Notes: generated by a model not told the origin, from the letters alone. A stretch of DNA of 64,000 bases from DTU052 sp050951725 (GCA_050951725.1 JBMNJO010000001.1:248001-312000), one strand, 5' to 3'. Positions 7,767-16,790 are shown, numbered from the stretch's first letter. Translations and numbers: made by a program.

Positions 7767-9155
7767 TCACCGGACTCCATCTGGTTCCCCCTTTCTTACT
7801 AACGGCTGCGGAGCCGGTAAACGTCTCATCTCATTGATAACAAAGATGGCGGTTATCAGTACCGACAGGCCATCAGCAATCGGCGCGGTCCTCCATACAC
7901 CGTCAATACCCCAAAAGCGGGGGAGAATCAGCAGTAGGGGGATAAACAGCAGGACCTGCCGGGAGAGGCTGAGTACTGCAGCGGCTCGTGCTTTGCCAAC
8001 GGCTTGAAAGTAATTGGCGCCAACAATCTGAAAACCGATGACAAAGGTCATCCCGAAATACACGACCATAGCTTCGGCGGTCATGTTAATCAGCACGGTG
8101 TCGCCTTTGGAGAATACTCCCGCGATCTGGGTTGGCCAGAGCATCATAATCAGATAACCGGCAACTGAGACGCAACTGGCTGAAATTATTGCCTTTTTCA
8201 AGGTATCCTTAACCCGGTGCGTCTGGCGGGCACCGTAATTGAAACCGATAATCGGCTGCGCACCCTGGCTGATGCCTATGATCGGCATGAATAACAGGGT
8301 GATTATGCTCATAAGAATCCCTACCGCCGAGAGAGCCAGGTCGCCGCTGTAATAGGTAACCGTCTTATTCAGTATCACATGCTGTAGACTGTTGGCCAGC
8401 TGCATGGCGAACGGGGCAAAGCCTATGGCCGTTATGCTGAGGATGATCGGTGCCTGGGGGCGGAAGTTCTTTAAACGGAGCTTAACTAGGCTGCGGCCTG
8501 TAAAGTAGTAGCTTAATACCCAGACGGAAGCGAATAATTGGCCCAGGACGGTGGCCAGTGCTGAGCCTTTAATACCTAATCCCAGGTGAAAGATAAAGAC
8601 GTAGTTTAGGATTCCATTAATTACCGCACCCATTACCTGGGTGGACATAGCCCTCAGAGGGTTACCCTCCGCTCTGATGAAATTGTTCATGCCCATGCCG
8701 ATACTACCCAATACCGCACCCAGCATGACAATGTCCGTAAAATCACGAGCCAGTGGCAAAACCTCGTTACTGGCACCAAATGATCTTAGAATAGCATCTG
8801 GAAAGGCAAAATAGACCAGGGACAAACATAGAGGCAAAAGAACAAGTAGGCCGGCACCATTGGCGGCGACCATTTCGGCTTCTTCCTTTTTCTGCTCACC
8901 CAGCCGAATGGAAATTAGGGCCGTGGCACCGATCCCGATCAACATGGATAGAGCCATCGAAATAACCATGATTGGGAAAGCGACTGTGGTAGCGGCAATG
9001 GCCAGGCTGCTTACGCCACGCCCGACGAATATCCGGTCTACAATATTGTAAAGGGCGTTCGACAGCATCCCCACGATTGCCGGCCACGAAAAACTCCAAA
9101 GCAGTTTGCCAGTGCTTTCGGTTACTAAAGCATCGTTACTCCTCACGGTGATCAA
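7767..9155 (-). CDS. MATE family efflux transporter
   Basis: 462-residue, 12-helix multidrug/toxin exporter of the MATE/MOP superfamily, in the cytoplasmic membrane and driven by Na+ or H+. It has the duplicated six-helix halves, with the family signature of each half: SWPAIVGMLSNALYNIVDRIFVG near residue 24 and ISQGAQPIIGFNYGAR near 280. The sequence resembles the MepA-like clostridial branch more than NorM. It is transcribed toward the LUD gene with a shared terminator between them. There is no adjacent regulator. The transported compounds cannot be inferred. Confidence 0.9.
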   Translation of the reverse strand: MITVRSNDALVTESTGKLLWSFSWPAIVGMLSNALYNIVDRIFVGRGVSSLAIAATTVAFPIMVISMALSMLIGIGATALISIRLGEQKKEEAEMVAANGAGLLVLLPLCLSLVYFAFPDAILRSFGASNEVLPLARDFTDIVMLGAVLGSIGMGMNNFIRAEGNPLRAMSTQVMGAVINGILNYVFIFHLGLGIKGSALATVLGQLFASVWVLSYYFTGRSLVKLRLKNFRPQAPIILSITAIGFAPFAMQLANSLQHVILNKTVTYYSGDLALSAVGILMSIITLLFMPIIGISQGAQPIIGFNYGARQTHRVKDTLKKAIISASCVSVAGYLIMMLWPTQIAGVFSKGDTVLINMTAEAMVVYFGMTFVIGFQIVGANYFQAVGKARAAAVLSLSRQVLLFIPLLLILPRFWGIDGVWRTAPIADGLSVLITAIFVINEMRRLPAPQPLVRKGEPDGVR

Positions 9156-9482
9156 CTCCTATAGTTGCTTCATGAAACGTGGTACAGAATCTAAGCACTT
9201 GACAAATGCCTGTGTATCCGAACTATTATAATGCGATGATACAGAAGCTGTCAAGACAGGAGATACAAGGTAGATCAGAACCCGTTGGAGTTTCTATGAG
9301 TATGAGGTAGATCCCGCAATAGATAAACCTCAAACTGCATCAATTTGGGGTCGGTATAATGATTGTGTGCGGGGGTCCGAACGAATGGTATTGCTAATCC
9401 CTGGTAAATGACGTTAAGCTTAAACTAACAGGAATAATGTTGATTGTACTGGACCGTTCTAAAGAGGGGAGGCAATCCACAC
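9156..9482. other. Divergent intergenic region, MATE gene / glycyl radical enzyme
   Basis: About 330 bp with no open coding sequence. TTGACA at 9199-9204 and a TATTAT/TATAAT cluster at 9224-9232 form a possible plus-strand promoter, but the spacing (19 or 22 nt) is longer than ideal. No clear operator palindrome or riboswitch was seen. Confidence 0.35.
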
Positions 9483-11978
9483 ATGAAACACTGGTCAAAC
9501 ACCGAGCCTACACCACGAGTAAAACGCCTGCGTGAGTACTACCTCGAATGCTCCAAACGGGAGGAGCCTACCTACAGAATTCACGCCGACTTGGCCATTG
9601 CCCGGATTATGAAGGAAACCGAAGGGGAACCCATTTTTTTGCGTAGAGCCAAGTCGTTTGCCGCTGTGGTTCAGGCGATACCAGTTGAGATCTATCCTGA
9701 TGAACCCTTTGTTGGCTGGGTCGCTGGCAGTCCCACCGCCATTCCGATTTCAGCGGAGCAAAAGGGTGCACGTCTGGAACTGGAACTGGACTATTACCGG
9801 TACATAAGTGAGGAAGAGAAGAGGATCACCCGCGAAGAGATCATTCCCTACTGGAAGGGGGACGGGAATTGGAAGCGTCATTGGTTCGCCAGTTCATACC
9901 AGTTGCTTCCGCCGGAAACCCGGGACCTGCTGTATAATGACCCGGATCCGGAGCTAAAAAAGATTGGGATTCTGACCAACGCTCAGGCCCCTTCGGTACC
10001 CAGGGTAAATATGCCGGAGAGTGATCAGGTAGAAACCCTGGGACGAGGGGTTATCAATGATCTTATGACCCGCCACCATATAGGACACTCATGTTTTGGT
10101 TACGAAAAAGTTCTGAAGAAGGGCTTTCTGGGTATAAAGAAAGATGCTGAGGACCGGATAAGTCGCCTGGATTCCAGCAATGCCGATGACCTGCGCAAGT
10201 ATCCATTCTTACGGGGTGTGGTTATAGCAATGCAGGCTGCTTCTAAGGTCGGCCGGAGATATGCAGAAAAGGCCCGTGAAATGGTTAGGCTGGAGACGGA
10301 TCCGGAGAGGAAAGCCGAACTGGAAAAGATGGCAGAGATCTGCGATTGGGTACCGGCTAATCCGGCGCGGACATTTCATGAGGCCCTCCAGTCAGTCTGG
10401 TTCACACAGATTATGAACTGGTGGGAGACGCCGCTGATTCTGGCAGTATCGCCGGGCAAGGTAGACCAGTACCTGTATCCCTATTATGAAAAAGACATCC
10501 AGGAGGGGCGTTTGACCAGGGAACAGGCCCAGGAGTTGATTGACTGCTGGTTGATGAGGTTTTCCATGGGGGTGGCACCCTTTATTCCCATGGCCGGTGC
10601 CGCGGCTCATATTGATGTGGGAGGTCTTAAAACTGACGGAAGTGATGCCACCAACGACCTCTCCTTTATGTTTTTGGAGGGAATGATGCACACCCGGATG
10701 GTGGAGCCGAATATGGGGGTGATGGTCCACAGCAAAACCCCGGATGATCTTCTGCTGAAAGCCTGTGAACTCTGTGCGCTGGGAACCGGACACCCCATGT
10801 TTTTGAATAATGATGTGTTTGTTGAGAATTTCCTGGCCCGTGGTACCCTGGGCGGACCGCCGGTGCCGTTGGAAATGGCCCGGACCAGCGGTGCGATCGG
10901 CTGCAATGAGCCGCACGTGGCCAACTATGATTCGGATTACACGGTAGGTGGTGTGATCTTGATGCCAACGGCGCTGGAATTGGCACTGTCCAACGGGTGG
11001 AGTTGGCTGCACCAAAAGCAGATGGGTCTCAAGACCGGGAACCCGCGGGAATTCAAGTCATTTGCCGAACTACAGGATGCCTTTTGTAAACAATTATCCT
11101 ACCTGGCCAAACATTGTGAGATTACGGTAAATGCATCGGAGTTGGCCCTCGCTGAGGTTTATCCGACTGTTTACCAATCAGCCTTGATTGAGGACTGTAT
11201 TGAAAACGGGATATGCCGCGAGGCTGGAGGGGCGCGCTACAACTTTGGACCGATTATAGCCACGGCGGGTGCGGTTGATACCGGGGACTCGCTGGCGGCG
11301 ATCAAAAAACTGGTTTTCGACGATAAGAAGTACTCGATGGATTACCTGTTGAAGGCATTGGCCTGTAATTTTGAGGGTTATGAGGAACTGCGGAAGGAAC
11401 TCCTGGCGGTGCCCAAGTTCGGGAATGATGATGATTTTGTGGACCAGCAGGTGGTCTGGGTTATGGATGTTTTTTGCCGTGAGGTTGTTAAACTCAAGAA
11501 TTCACGCGGCGGCCACCTCATGCCCTACCAGAATCCCCTGGGGGGATACGTGGGAGCCGGTAAGGCGGTTGGGGCATTGCCTTCAGGCAGAAAGGCAGGG
11601 GAACGGCTGTCGGATGGTATTTCTCCCACTCATGGGAGTGATGTGAATGGTCCCACGGCGGTGCTGAATTCGGTGGGCAAGATCGACCATGTGAAGATGC
11701 TGTTCGGGCAGAGCCTGAATATGCGGCTCGATCAGGAGGTATTCGGTAACGACATTGGGATACACCGGTTAGCAGCCATGATCAGGAGTTTCGTTGATTT
11801 AAAGATACATCACTGTCAGTTTAATATGGTTTCTACCGAGACGCTAAAGGCAGCTCAGGAGAGACCGGAAGAGTATTCGGGGCTCACGGTAAGAGTCGCC
11901 GGGTATGTGGCATACTTTACGCGGTTGAGTAAAAAAATGCAGGACAGTATTATCGCCCGGACCATTCATGGTGCTTAA
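9483..11978 (+). CDS. Glycyl radical enzyme (PFL-like dehydratase/decarboxylase group)
   Basis: 831-residue glycyl radical enzyme acting anaerobically in the cytoplasm after activation by the radical-SAM enzyme encoded 35 bp downstream. The C-terminal radical loop is VRVAGYVAYF with Gly807. The active-site loop is SGAIGCNEPH with Cys474 and Glu476, the Cys-x-Glu arrangement of dehydratase and C-C or C-N lyase members and not the Cys-Cys pair of pyruvate formate-lyase. Usual dehydratase motifs read GCVEP; here the middle residue is Asn. The N-terminal PFL domain occupies about residues 10-690. The start ATG 9483 follows GAGGGGAGG. The substrate is not identifiable: glycerol, propanediol, hydroxyproline, choline, isethionate and arylacetate enzymes share this architecture. 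No microcompartment genes are present, which argues against the CutC and propanediol types. Confidence 0.88.
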   Translation: MKHWSNTEPTPRVKRLREYYLECSKREEPTYRIHADLAIARIMKETEGEPIFLRRAKSFAAVVQAIPVEIYPDEPFVGWVAGSPTAIPISAEQKGARLELELDYYRYISEEEKRITREEIIPYWKGDGNWKRHWFASSYQLLPPETRDLLYNDPDPELKKIGILTNAQAPSVPRVNMPESDQVETLGRGVINDLMTRHHIGHSCFGYEKVLKKGFLGIKKDAEDRISRLDSSNADDLRKYPFLRGVVIAMQAASKVGRRYAEKAREMVRLETDPERKAELEKMAEICDWVPANPARTFHEALQSVWFTQIMNWWETPLILAVSPGKVDQYLYPYYEKDIQEGRLTREQAQELIDCWLMRFSMGVAPFIPMAGAAAHIDVGGLKTDGSDATNDLSFMFLEGMMHTRMVEPNMGVMVHSKTPDDLLLKACELCALGTGHPMFLNNDVFVENFLARGTLGGPPVPLEMARTSGAIGCNEPHVANYDSDYTVGGVILMPTALELALSNGWSWLHQKQMGLKTGNPREFKSFAELQDAFCKQLSYLAKHCEITVNASELALAEVYPTVYQSALIEDCIENGICREAGGARYNFGPIIATAGAVDTGDSLAAIKKLVFDDKKYSMDYLLKALACNFEGYEELRKELLAVPKFGNDDDFVDQQVVWVMDVFCREVVKLKNSRGGHLMPYQNPLGGYVGAGKAVGALPSGRKAGERLSDGISPTHGSDVNGPTAVLNSVGKIDHVKMLFGQSLNMRLDQEVFGNDIGIHRLAAMIRSFVDLKIHHCQFNMVSTETLKAAQERPEEYSGLTVRVAGYVAYFTRLSKKMQDSIIARTIHGA

Positions 11979-12013
11979 CTGGGCATTGACAATAGTGTCG
12001 GAAAGGATAGCGG

Positions 12014-12925
12014 ATGAGTATTGTCAGAGGACTTATCTCCAACATTGAACGGTTTGCAATCCATGATGGCCCTGGCATAAGGACGCTTGTTTTCATGAAA
12101 GGGTGCCCTCTCCGGTGCCGGTGGTGCTCTTCACCGCAAACCTGGAACCGCCGCCCGGAGATTCTTCATGATGCGGAGAAATGCTTAGGGTGCGGAACCT
12201 GCATCGACAGCTGTCCGGCTTCAGTGTTTTCGCTGTCCAGTGAAGGCTTGCTGTTCATTGATCGGGAACGCTGCGATGGGTGCGGGGAGTGCAGCCAGGT
12301 ATGTCCAAACGGAGCCTTGGAGTACATCGGTCGGTATGTTAGTCCAGAAGAACTGCTGCAGGAGGTGATCAAGGACAGCGCTTTCTACCGCCGTTCCGGG
12401 GGTGGCGTAACCGTCGGTGGTGGCGAGCCCACTCTGCAGATGGAGTTTTTGTCTGAGTTTTATAAGATCTGCTGGCAGCGTGGTATCCACACCAGCATCG
12501 AGACCTGCGGCTACTTCCGGTGGGAGAAATTTGAACAGGTTCTGCCGTATCTGAATCTGATACATATGGACCTGAAACACATGGATGACGTCCGGCACCG
12601 GGAATTGACCGGAGTATCCAACCGCACTATACTCGAAAACGCAATACGAATCGCAGAACGAAAGCCACTTATTTTTCGGGTGCCGGTGGTACCAGGCTGT
12701 AATGACGATGAGGATAACATTCGGGCTACCGCTCGGTTTGCGGCCGACCTGGGGCCGAATCTGCTAAGAATAGACCTGCTTCCTTATCATAAACTGGGCT
12801 CCCAAACCTATAGCCGTTTAGGCTTAATCTATCCCCTGGAGGAAACTGAACCATTACCCCGCTCCGATATGGAACGATTGCAGGCGATAGTCCAGTCATA
12901 CGGGATCCCGGTCGAGATAGACTAG
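12014..12925 (+). CDS. Glycyl radical enzyme activating enzyme (radical SAM)
   Basis: 303-residue radical-SAM activase that installs the glycyl radical on the enzyme encoded just upstream. The radical-SAM cluster motif CPLRCRWC (C-x3-C-x2-C) is near residue 31. An inserted two-cluster ferredoxin-like domain follows, with CLGCGTCIDSCP near 58 and CDGCGECSQVCP near 88; this insert is typical of activases of dehydratase-type glycyl radical enzymes and absent from PflA. GGGEPTLQ near 138 is the SAM-binding GGE motif. The 35 bp gap and shared strand indicate an operon. Confidence 0.92.
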   Translation: MSIVRGLISNIERFAIHDGPGIRTLVFMKGCPLRCRWCSSPQTWNRRPEILHDAEKCLGCGTCIDSCPASVFSLSSEGLLFIDRERCDGCGECSQVCPNGALEYIGRYVSPEELLQEVIKDSAFYRRSGGGVTVGGGEPTLQMEFLSEFYKICWQRGIHTSIETCGYFRWEKFEQVLPYLNLIHMDLKHMDDVRHRELTGVSNRTILENAIRIAERKPLIFRVPVVPGCNDDEDNIRATARFAADLGPNLLRIDLLPYHKLGSQTYSRLGLIYPLEETEPLPRSDMERLQAIVQSYGIPVEID

Positions 12926-12950
12926 GCTGGGACCGGCGGAATGCATCACG

Positions 12951-12979
12951 TGCATCATGGGGACAGTCCCCATGATGCA
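12951..12979. repeat. Perfect 14-bp-arm inverted repeat
   Basis: TGCATCATGGGGAC at 12951-12964 is exactly complementary to GTCCCCATGATGCA at 12966-12979, with a one-base centre. It lies 25 bp after the activase gene and is followed by CACCTGTCCC. There is no T-run, so it looks more like a REP-type palindrome than a terminator. A related GGGACAG/CTGTCCC hairpin stands at 26563-26581. Confidence 0.6.
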
Positions 12980-12999
12980 TTCACCTGTCCCAAAATGAA

Positions 13000-13032
13000 A
13001 AGCGGACTAGGGGCTAGTCCGCTTGTTCCGGT
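13000..13032. terminator. Bidirectional terminator-like hairpin (dispersed family, copy 1)
   Basis: AAGCGGACTAG (13000-13010) pairs perfectly with CTAGTCCGCTT (13014-13024), then GTTCC. It separates the plus-strand activase gene from the convergent minus-strand spore protein gene. Nearly the same hairpin recurs at about 32984, 35215 and 37321. Confidence 0.7.
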
Positions 13033-13079
13033 TATGGGTTATACAATGAATACAGCTGTATTATCGCCAGGAGCTTAGC

Positions 13080-13364
13080 TTACGGCTGGTTCCCAGCAGG
13101 ACCTTTCGAGTTAGTGTTGCCAATCAGGGGCTGGTTGGTGATAGCAGCGGCGTTGCTGGTCAACTGGCTCTCCGCGAAAGCGATCATCTTCCGGACCATG
13201 TTGCCACCGACAGCACCGTTGTCACGTGAACTCACGTTGCCCCAGTAATCACCCTGTACGTTCTGGGCTACCCCAAGCTCACGGGCGATTTCGTGTTTGA
13301 AATCGTACAAAGCTCTTTGTGCCTCAGGAACAAGCACCCGGTTACGCTTCTGTCCACTACCCAT
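13080..13364 (-). CDS. Alpha/beta-type small acid-soluble spore protein
   Basis: 94-residue DNA-binding protein that coats and protects spore DNA. It shows both family landmarks: the germination-protease region KHEIARELG near residue 24 and the DNA-binding GAVGGNMVRKMI near 51. The C-terminal tail is longer than in Bacillus SspA/B. The start ATG 13364 is preceded by AGGAGGTGAC. It appears to be a single-gene unit, presumably transcribed in the forespore. It is direct evidence that the organism belongs to a spore-forming lineage. Confidence 0.93.
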   Translation of the reverse strand: MGSGQKRNRVLVPEAQRALYDFKHEIARELGVAQNVQGDYWGNVSSRDNGAVGGNMVRKMIAFAESQLTSNAAAITNQPLIGNTNSKGPAGNQP

Positions 13365-13561
13365 TCATTTGTCACCTCCTTTCCGTCTAAAGTAGTCTTA
13401 TTGTGCCCGCGCAAACGAAGTGCATACTAGAACAATTTACCCCCTGAGTTAACGAATTCATGGCATAACAAAAAAATTGAATTTTGACAATACCGATGGG
13501 GAACTCTCCTCTAATTTGTCCATAACTACGATATAATGTTCAAAACAGGAGGTGTTAATTG

Positions 13562-13939
13562 ATGTCAGATGTAGCAGCAGCGAAATATTGTTTTTATAAC
13601 GAAGTACCAATTCCGGACCATCTGATAAGAATGCTGAATCCCAAGGAAACTGCATTGTTTGCGGTAAAAACGGTTCGCGATGTTTCTGTTTTTACGGATA
13701 AAAGAATGCTGATTGCCGATAAGCAGGGGATCACCGGTAAAAAGATTGAGTATTGCACGATTCCCTACAAATCCATCGTATCCTACTCGATTGAAACTGC
13801 CGGAACCTTTGATTTGGACGCAGAAATCAAACTGACATTGTCCGGTGGAATAAGGATTGAACTGCAGTTCTTTAAAGGTAAGAACATGACGGATTTATTG
13901 TTCAAGGTATACGATACGATAACAGATTTTGTACTGTAG
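13562..13939 (+). CDS. Bacterial PH domain-containing protein
   Basis: 125-residue, single-domain protein of the bacterial pleckstrin-homology type (bPH, PF08000/YvbH-like). Recognisable segments are LNPKETALFAVKTVRDVSVFTDKR, IPYKSIVSYSIETAGTFD and the strand IKLTLSGGIRIELQFF. No signal peptide or membrane segment is present, so it is a soluble cytoplasmic protein of unknown role. ATG 13562 is preferred over the adjacent TTG 13559 because it sits 7 nt after AGGAGGTG. A TATAAT box stands at 13532-13537. Confidence 0.8.
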   Translation: MSDVAAAKYCFYNEVPIPDHLIRMLNPKETALFAVKTVRDVSVFTDKRMLIADKQGITGKKIEYCTIPYKSIVSYSIETAGTFDLDAEIKLTLSGGIRIELQFFKGKNMTDLLFKVYDTITDFVL

Positions 13940-13985
13940 TGTTTCGGTTTATTGATGCCTACCAGGATAATGAAGGGGGATCGTT

Positions 13986-14747
13986 ATGAAAGAAAAGATT
14001 CGTGACTTTGCAATGTCACTGGGAGTGGATGATGTAGGCTTTGCGGCTGCAGTTGACTACAACAGTCTGCGCAGTACACCGCTTACACAAATATTCCCCG
14101 GAGTTACTTCGCTTGTGGTCATGGCCATCCGCGAGATGTCCCATGTTGAAAGCCCCAACAAATTGATTGCTATGAATGGTCGTCTGGATATTATGGAGTA
14201 TATGCGTTCCTGCACCTATAAATTGGCTCGTTTTTTGGAGAAGAATTGCGGGGCGCTGGCCATGAGTGTTCCCCTTTCTTATCCAATGCCGATGAATACT
14301 AAAACAATGGGTACAGTAGCCGATGTATCCTTGCGCCACGCAGCGGTTGCCGCTGGTTTGGGGGTTTTTGGCCGGCATAATCTGGTCATTCACCCGCGCC
14401 TGGGTACCAGGGTGCTTTATTCTGCAGTTTTGTGTGATCTAGCCCTGCCTTCCGATCCGCCAGTTACCGACGATCTCTGCAACGAATGCAATATTTGCGT
14501 TGAGGCCTGTCCCGGAGGCGCCTTGGATCAGGAAGGGCGGACTGATGTCAATAAGTGCTTAAAACACTCGCAGCCGTTCGGGTTGGGTAGAAATATAAGT
14601 TTCTGGAGAAAGTTCGCCAGCAGCACTCCCGAACAACAAAAGGCCATGTTCCTGAGTGATGACTACTGGAGCATGTACCAGGCATCATTTATTGGATTTC
14701 AATATTTTTGTTTCAATTGCTATACGTCATGTCCCATAGGTGAGTAG
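13986..14747 (+). CDS. QueG-like iron-sulfur protein
   Basis: 253-residue protein resembling epoxyqueuosine reductase and the related stand-alone 4Fe-4S proteins of anaerobes. The N-terminal segment (to about 150) resembles the QueG cobalamin-binding core, with RHAAVAAGLGVFGRHNLVIHP. A ferredoxin-type cluster follows, CNECNICVEACPGGAL near residue 164, and a C-terminal CFNCYTSCP completes the second. It is much shorter than true QueG (about 380 residues) and lacks the HEAT-like tail, so queuosine synthesis is unlikely. A reductase or electron-transfer role is inference. GGGGG lies just before the ATG start. Confidence 0.75.
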   Translation: MKEKIRDFAMSLGVDDVGFAAAVDYNSLRSTPLTQIFPGVTSLVVMAIREMSHVESPNKLIAMNGRLDIMEYMRSCTYKLARFLEKNCGALAMSVPLSYPMPMNTKTMGTVADVSLRHAAVAAGLGVFGRHNLVIHPRLGTRVLYSAVLCDLALPSDPPVTDDLCNECNICVEACPGGALDQEGRTDVNKCLKHSQPFGLGRNISFWRKFASSTPEQQKAMFLSDDYWSMYQASFIGFQYFCFNCYTSCPIGE

Positions 14748-14863
14748 TATCGATTAACGTTAGAACCAGGGTGCTATTCATCCGCTCCGGCTGTAACCGA
14801 AATCTTTGGAAGTACCGGCGTGGAGGCGCCCGTTATGTGGATGGCGAAAGGATAGGAAAAATC

Positions 14864-15220
14864 GTGGATGAAAGCAGAAAAAAGGAACTGACCCAGCAGT
14901 ACAAACAGATGAAACCACCAATGGGAACCTTCATAATCCGGTCAAACGTGAATAATAAGTGCTATATCCAGGCAACCAAAGATTTACGTGGAGTGATTAA
15001 TGGCACAAAAGCTAGGCTTAACGCTGGCATGCATCCCTACCTGGAGCTGCAGAAGGAATGGAACGAGTTTGGCCCAGATGCGTTTACTATTGAAATACTG
15101 GAGAACCTGGAATATGAAGAAGACAAAACCGATTACACCGATGATCTGGCATTGATGCAAATGATGTGGGAAGAAAAGCTGGCTGGGGAAAATAAGGAGT
15201 TTTATAAAAAGCGGATATGA
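14864..15220 (+). CDS. GIY-YIG-like domain protein (degenerate motif)
   Basis: About 118 residues. The core reads MGTFIIRSNVNNKCYIQATKD, then a basic helix, LQKEWNEFGPDAFTIEILENL and DYTDDLALMQMMWEEKL, which follows the order of the small clostridial GIY-YIG family proteins. The signature residues are altered: FII replaces GIY and YIQ replaces YIG, so nuclease activity is doubtful. GTG 14864 is chosen because the family typically starts a few residues before the RKKEL...YKQMKP helix and an AGGA stands 8 nt upstream; the frame stays open to 14771. Function unknown. Confidence 0.65.
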   Translation: MDESRKKELTQQYKQMKPPMGTFIIRSNVNNKCYIQATKDLRGVINGTKARLNAGMHPYLELQKEWNEFGPDAFTIEILENLEYEEDKTDYTDDLALMQMMWEEKLAGENKEFYKKRI

Positions 15221-15292
15221 AAATGGGGCAGGGGACATTTTAAATACTGTCCCCCGATCCCATTACCGTCCACTCCCGCCTCTCTGTCCTGG

Positions 15293-16015
15293 TTACAGAA
15301 CTTTGCTGAGAAAAGACTGAGTGCGGGGATTGCGGGGTTTATCGAATATGTCTTCCGGTGATCCCTCTTCCATTATAATGCCTTCATCCATGAACACCAC
15401 ACGGTCGCCTACTTCACGGGCAAATCCCATCTCATGGGTAACGACTACCATGGTCATACCTTCTAGGGCCAGGTTCTGCATGACAGCCAGGACCTCGCCT
15501 ACCATTTCCGGATCGAGAGCCGAGGTAGGCTCATCAAACAGCATAACTTTGGGCTGCATCGCCAGGGCCCGGGCGATGGCTACTCTCTGCTTCTGCCCCC
15601 CCGAGAGTTTACTCGGGTAAACATTGGCTTTGTCGGTCAAGCCTACCTTGCCCAGGAGTTCGAGGGCCAGCTTATCAGCGGCAGACTTATCGACGCCTTT
15701 TATTTTAATAGGTGCCAGAGTGATGTTTTCCAAGGTCGTTTTATGAGGAAACAGGTTAAACAACTGAAAAACCATTCCGACCTGCTGGCGGATCTTATTG
15801 ATATCCGTTTTGGGGTGAGTCAGTTCCTCGCCATCAATGTACACATGCCCCGAATCGGCTGTTTCCAACTGGTTAATACACCGCAAGAGGGTACTCTTGC
15901 CGGAACCGCTGGGGCCGATGACGCAAACCACCTCACTGGAGGCGACGGAAAAGTTAACCCCTTTCAGGACCTGAAGCTGTCCAAACGATTTGTGTAAATT
16001 CACTACCTTGATCAA
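15293..16015 (-). CDS. glnQ: Polar amino acid ABC transporter ATP-binding protein
   Basis: 240-residue ABC ATPase energising uptake of a polar amino acid. Walker A is GPSGSGKSTLL near residue 34, the signature LSGGQKQRVAIARA near 135, and Walker B VMLFDEPTSALDPE near 158, followed by the H-loop VVTHEM. The sequence is of the GlnQ/ArtP family. Its start overlaps the stop of the permease gene by 4 bp, showing translational coupling. Third gene of a minus-strand operon: binding protein, permease, ATPase. Confidence 0.93.
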   Translation of the reverse strand: MIKVVNLHKSFGQLQVLKGVNFSVASSEVVCVIGPSGSGKSTLLRCINQLETADSGHVYIDGEELTHPKTDINKIRQQVGMVFQLFNLFPHKTTLENITLAPIKIKGVDKSAADKLALELLGKVGLTDKANVYPSKLSGGQKQRVAIARALAMQPKVMLFDEPTSALDPEMVGEVLAVMQNLALEGMTMVVVTHEMGFAREVGDRVVFMDEGIIMEEGSPEDIFDKPRNPRTQSFLSKVL

Positions 16016-16713
16016 TCGGTTGCCAGCCTCCTTTCAATTCGATCACCGATGGTCGAAATCGTCTTAGTCAGTATAAAGTAGAGTACCGCTATGGCGCTGA
16101 ATACCCAGGTTGCCTGATACGTATTGGCGAACACCAGATCCCCGCGGTGCATCAATTCGGGTACTGTAATGGCTGACACCAGCGATGAATCTTTCAACAG
16201 CGCAATAAACTCGTTTATCATCGGGGGAATTACTATTTTGAAAGCCTGGGGAAGGATTACATAGGTCATTGCCTGCCGCTGATTCATTCCTAATGAGCGC
16301 GCTGCCTCCATTTGGCCCTGGTCTACCGCCTGAATCCCGGCCCTTACAATTTCTCCGATGTAGGCACCGCTGTTCAGCCCCAACGCGATAATCGCCGATG
16401 AAACCGGATCATTATAGTAAATCAAGGGCAGTACACCAAAGTAGAGGAGAAATATCTGTACGAATAAGGGTGTGCCCCGGAAAAAATCAATGTAGGCGGT
16501 CGACAGGTAGTATAATATTTTGTTGGATGACAGCTTACCCAACCCGGCAAATAGACCCAAAACCATACCCATGGCCAGGGAAAGGGCGGTAATAAAGGTG
16601 GTATACCAGGCACCACCTATAAAGTACCCCAGGTTCTTCATCACAACTGTATAGCCATATTGGGAGGTTATACTGTCCAAAAACCCCAGGGACAATAGTT
16701 CTAAACAGGGCAT
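16012..16713 (-). CDS. glnP: Polar amino acid ABC transporter permease
   Basis: 233-residue inner-membrane permease of the HisM/GlnP family, with about five transmembrane helices and the EAA loop EAARSLGMNQRQAMTYVILPQA near residue 146. The neighbouring FFRGTPLFVQIFLLYFG segment is typical of the polar amino acid group. ATG 16713 follows GGAGG at 8 nt; the longer in-frame TTG start at 16728 would overlap that site and is unlikely. A single permease gene implies a homodimer. It overlaps glnQ by 4 bp. Confidence 0.92.
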   Translation of the reverse strand: MPCLELLSLGFLDSITSQYGYTVVMKNLGYFIGGAWYTTFITALSLAMGMVLGLFAGLGKLSSNKILYYLSTAYIDFFRGTPLFVQIFLLYFGVLPLIYYNDPVSSAIIALGLNSGAYIGEIVRAGIQAVDQGQMEAARSLGMNQRQAMTYVILPQAFKIVIPPMINEFIALLKDSSLVSAITVPELMHRGDLVFANTYQATWVFSAIAVLYFILTKTISTIGDRIERRLATD

Positions 16714-16737
16714 AGAGTGTTCCTCCAATTAGGACAA

Positions 16738-16775
16738 AGTGAAAGCGCGAGGTTCCCCGTCGCGCTCACCAAACC
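16738..16775 (-). other. Intercistronic hairpin between binding protein and permease genes
   Basis: AGCGCGA at about 16745 pairs with TCGCGCT at about 16761, separated by a short loop. It lies between the binding-protein stop and the permease start, the usual place for a transcript-stabilising or partial-termination hairpin that favours the abundant binding protein. Confidence 0.5.
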
Positions 16776-16790
16776 TAGTTTAATATTACC

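Noticed and set aside
9199..9232. Consensus promoter for the glycyl radical enzyme
   Set aside because: TTGACA and TATAAT are both present, but the spacer is 19 or 22 nt depending on the -10 chosen, so it is only mentioned within the intergenic entry.
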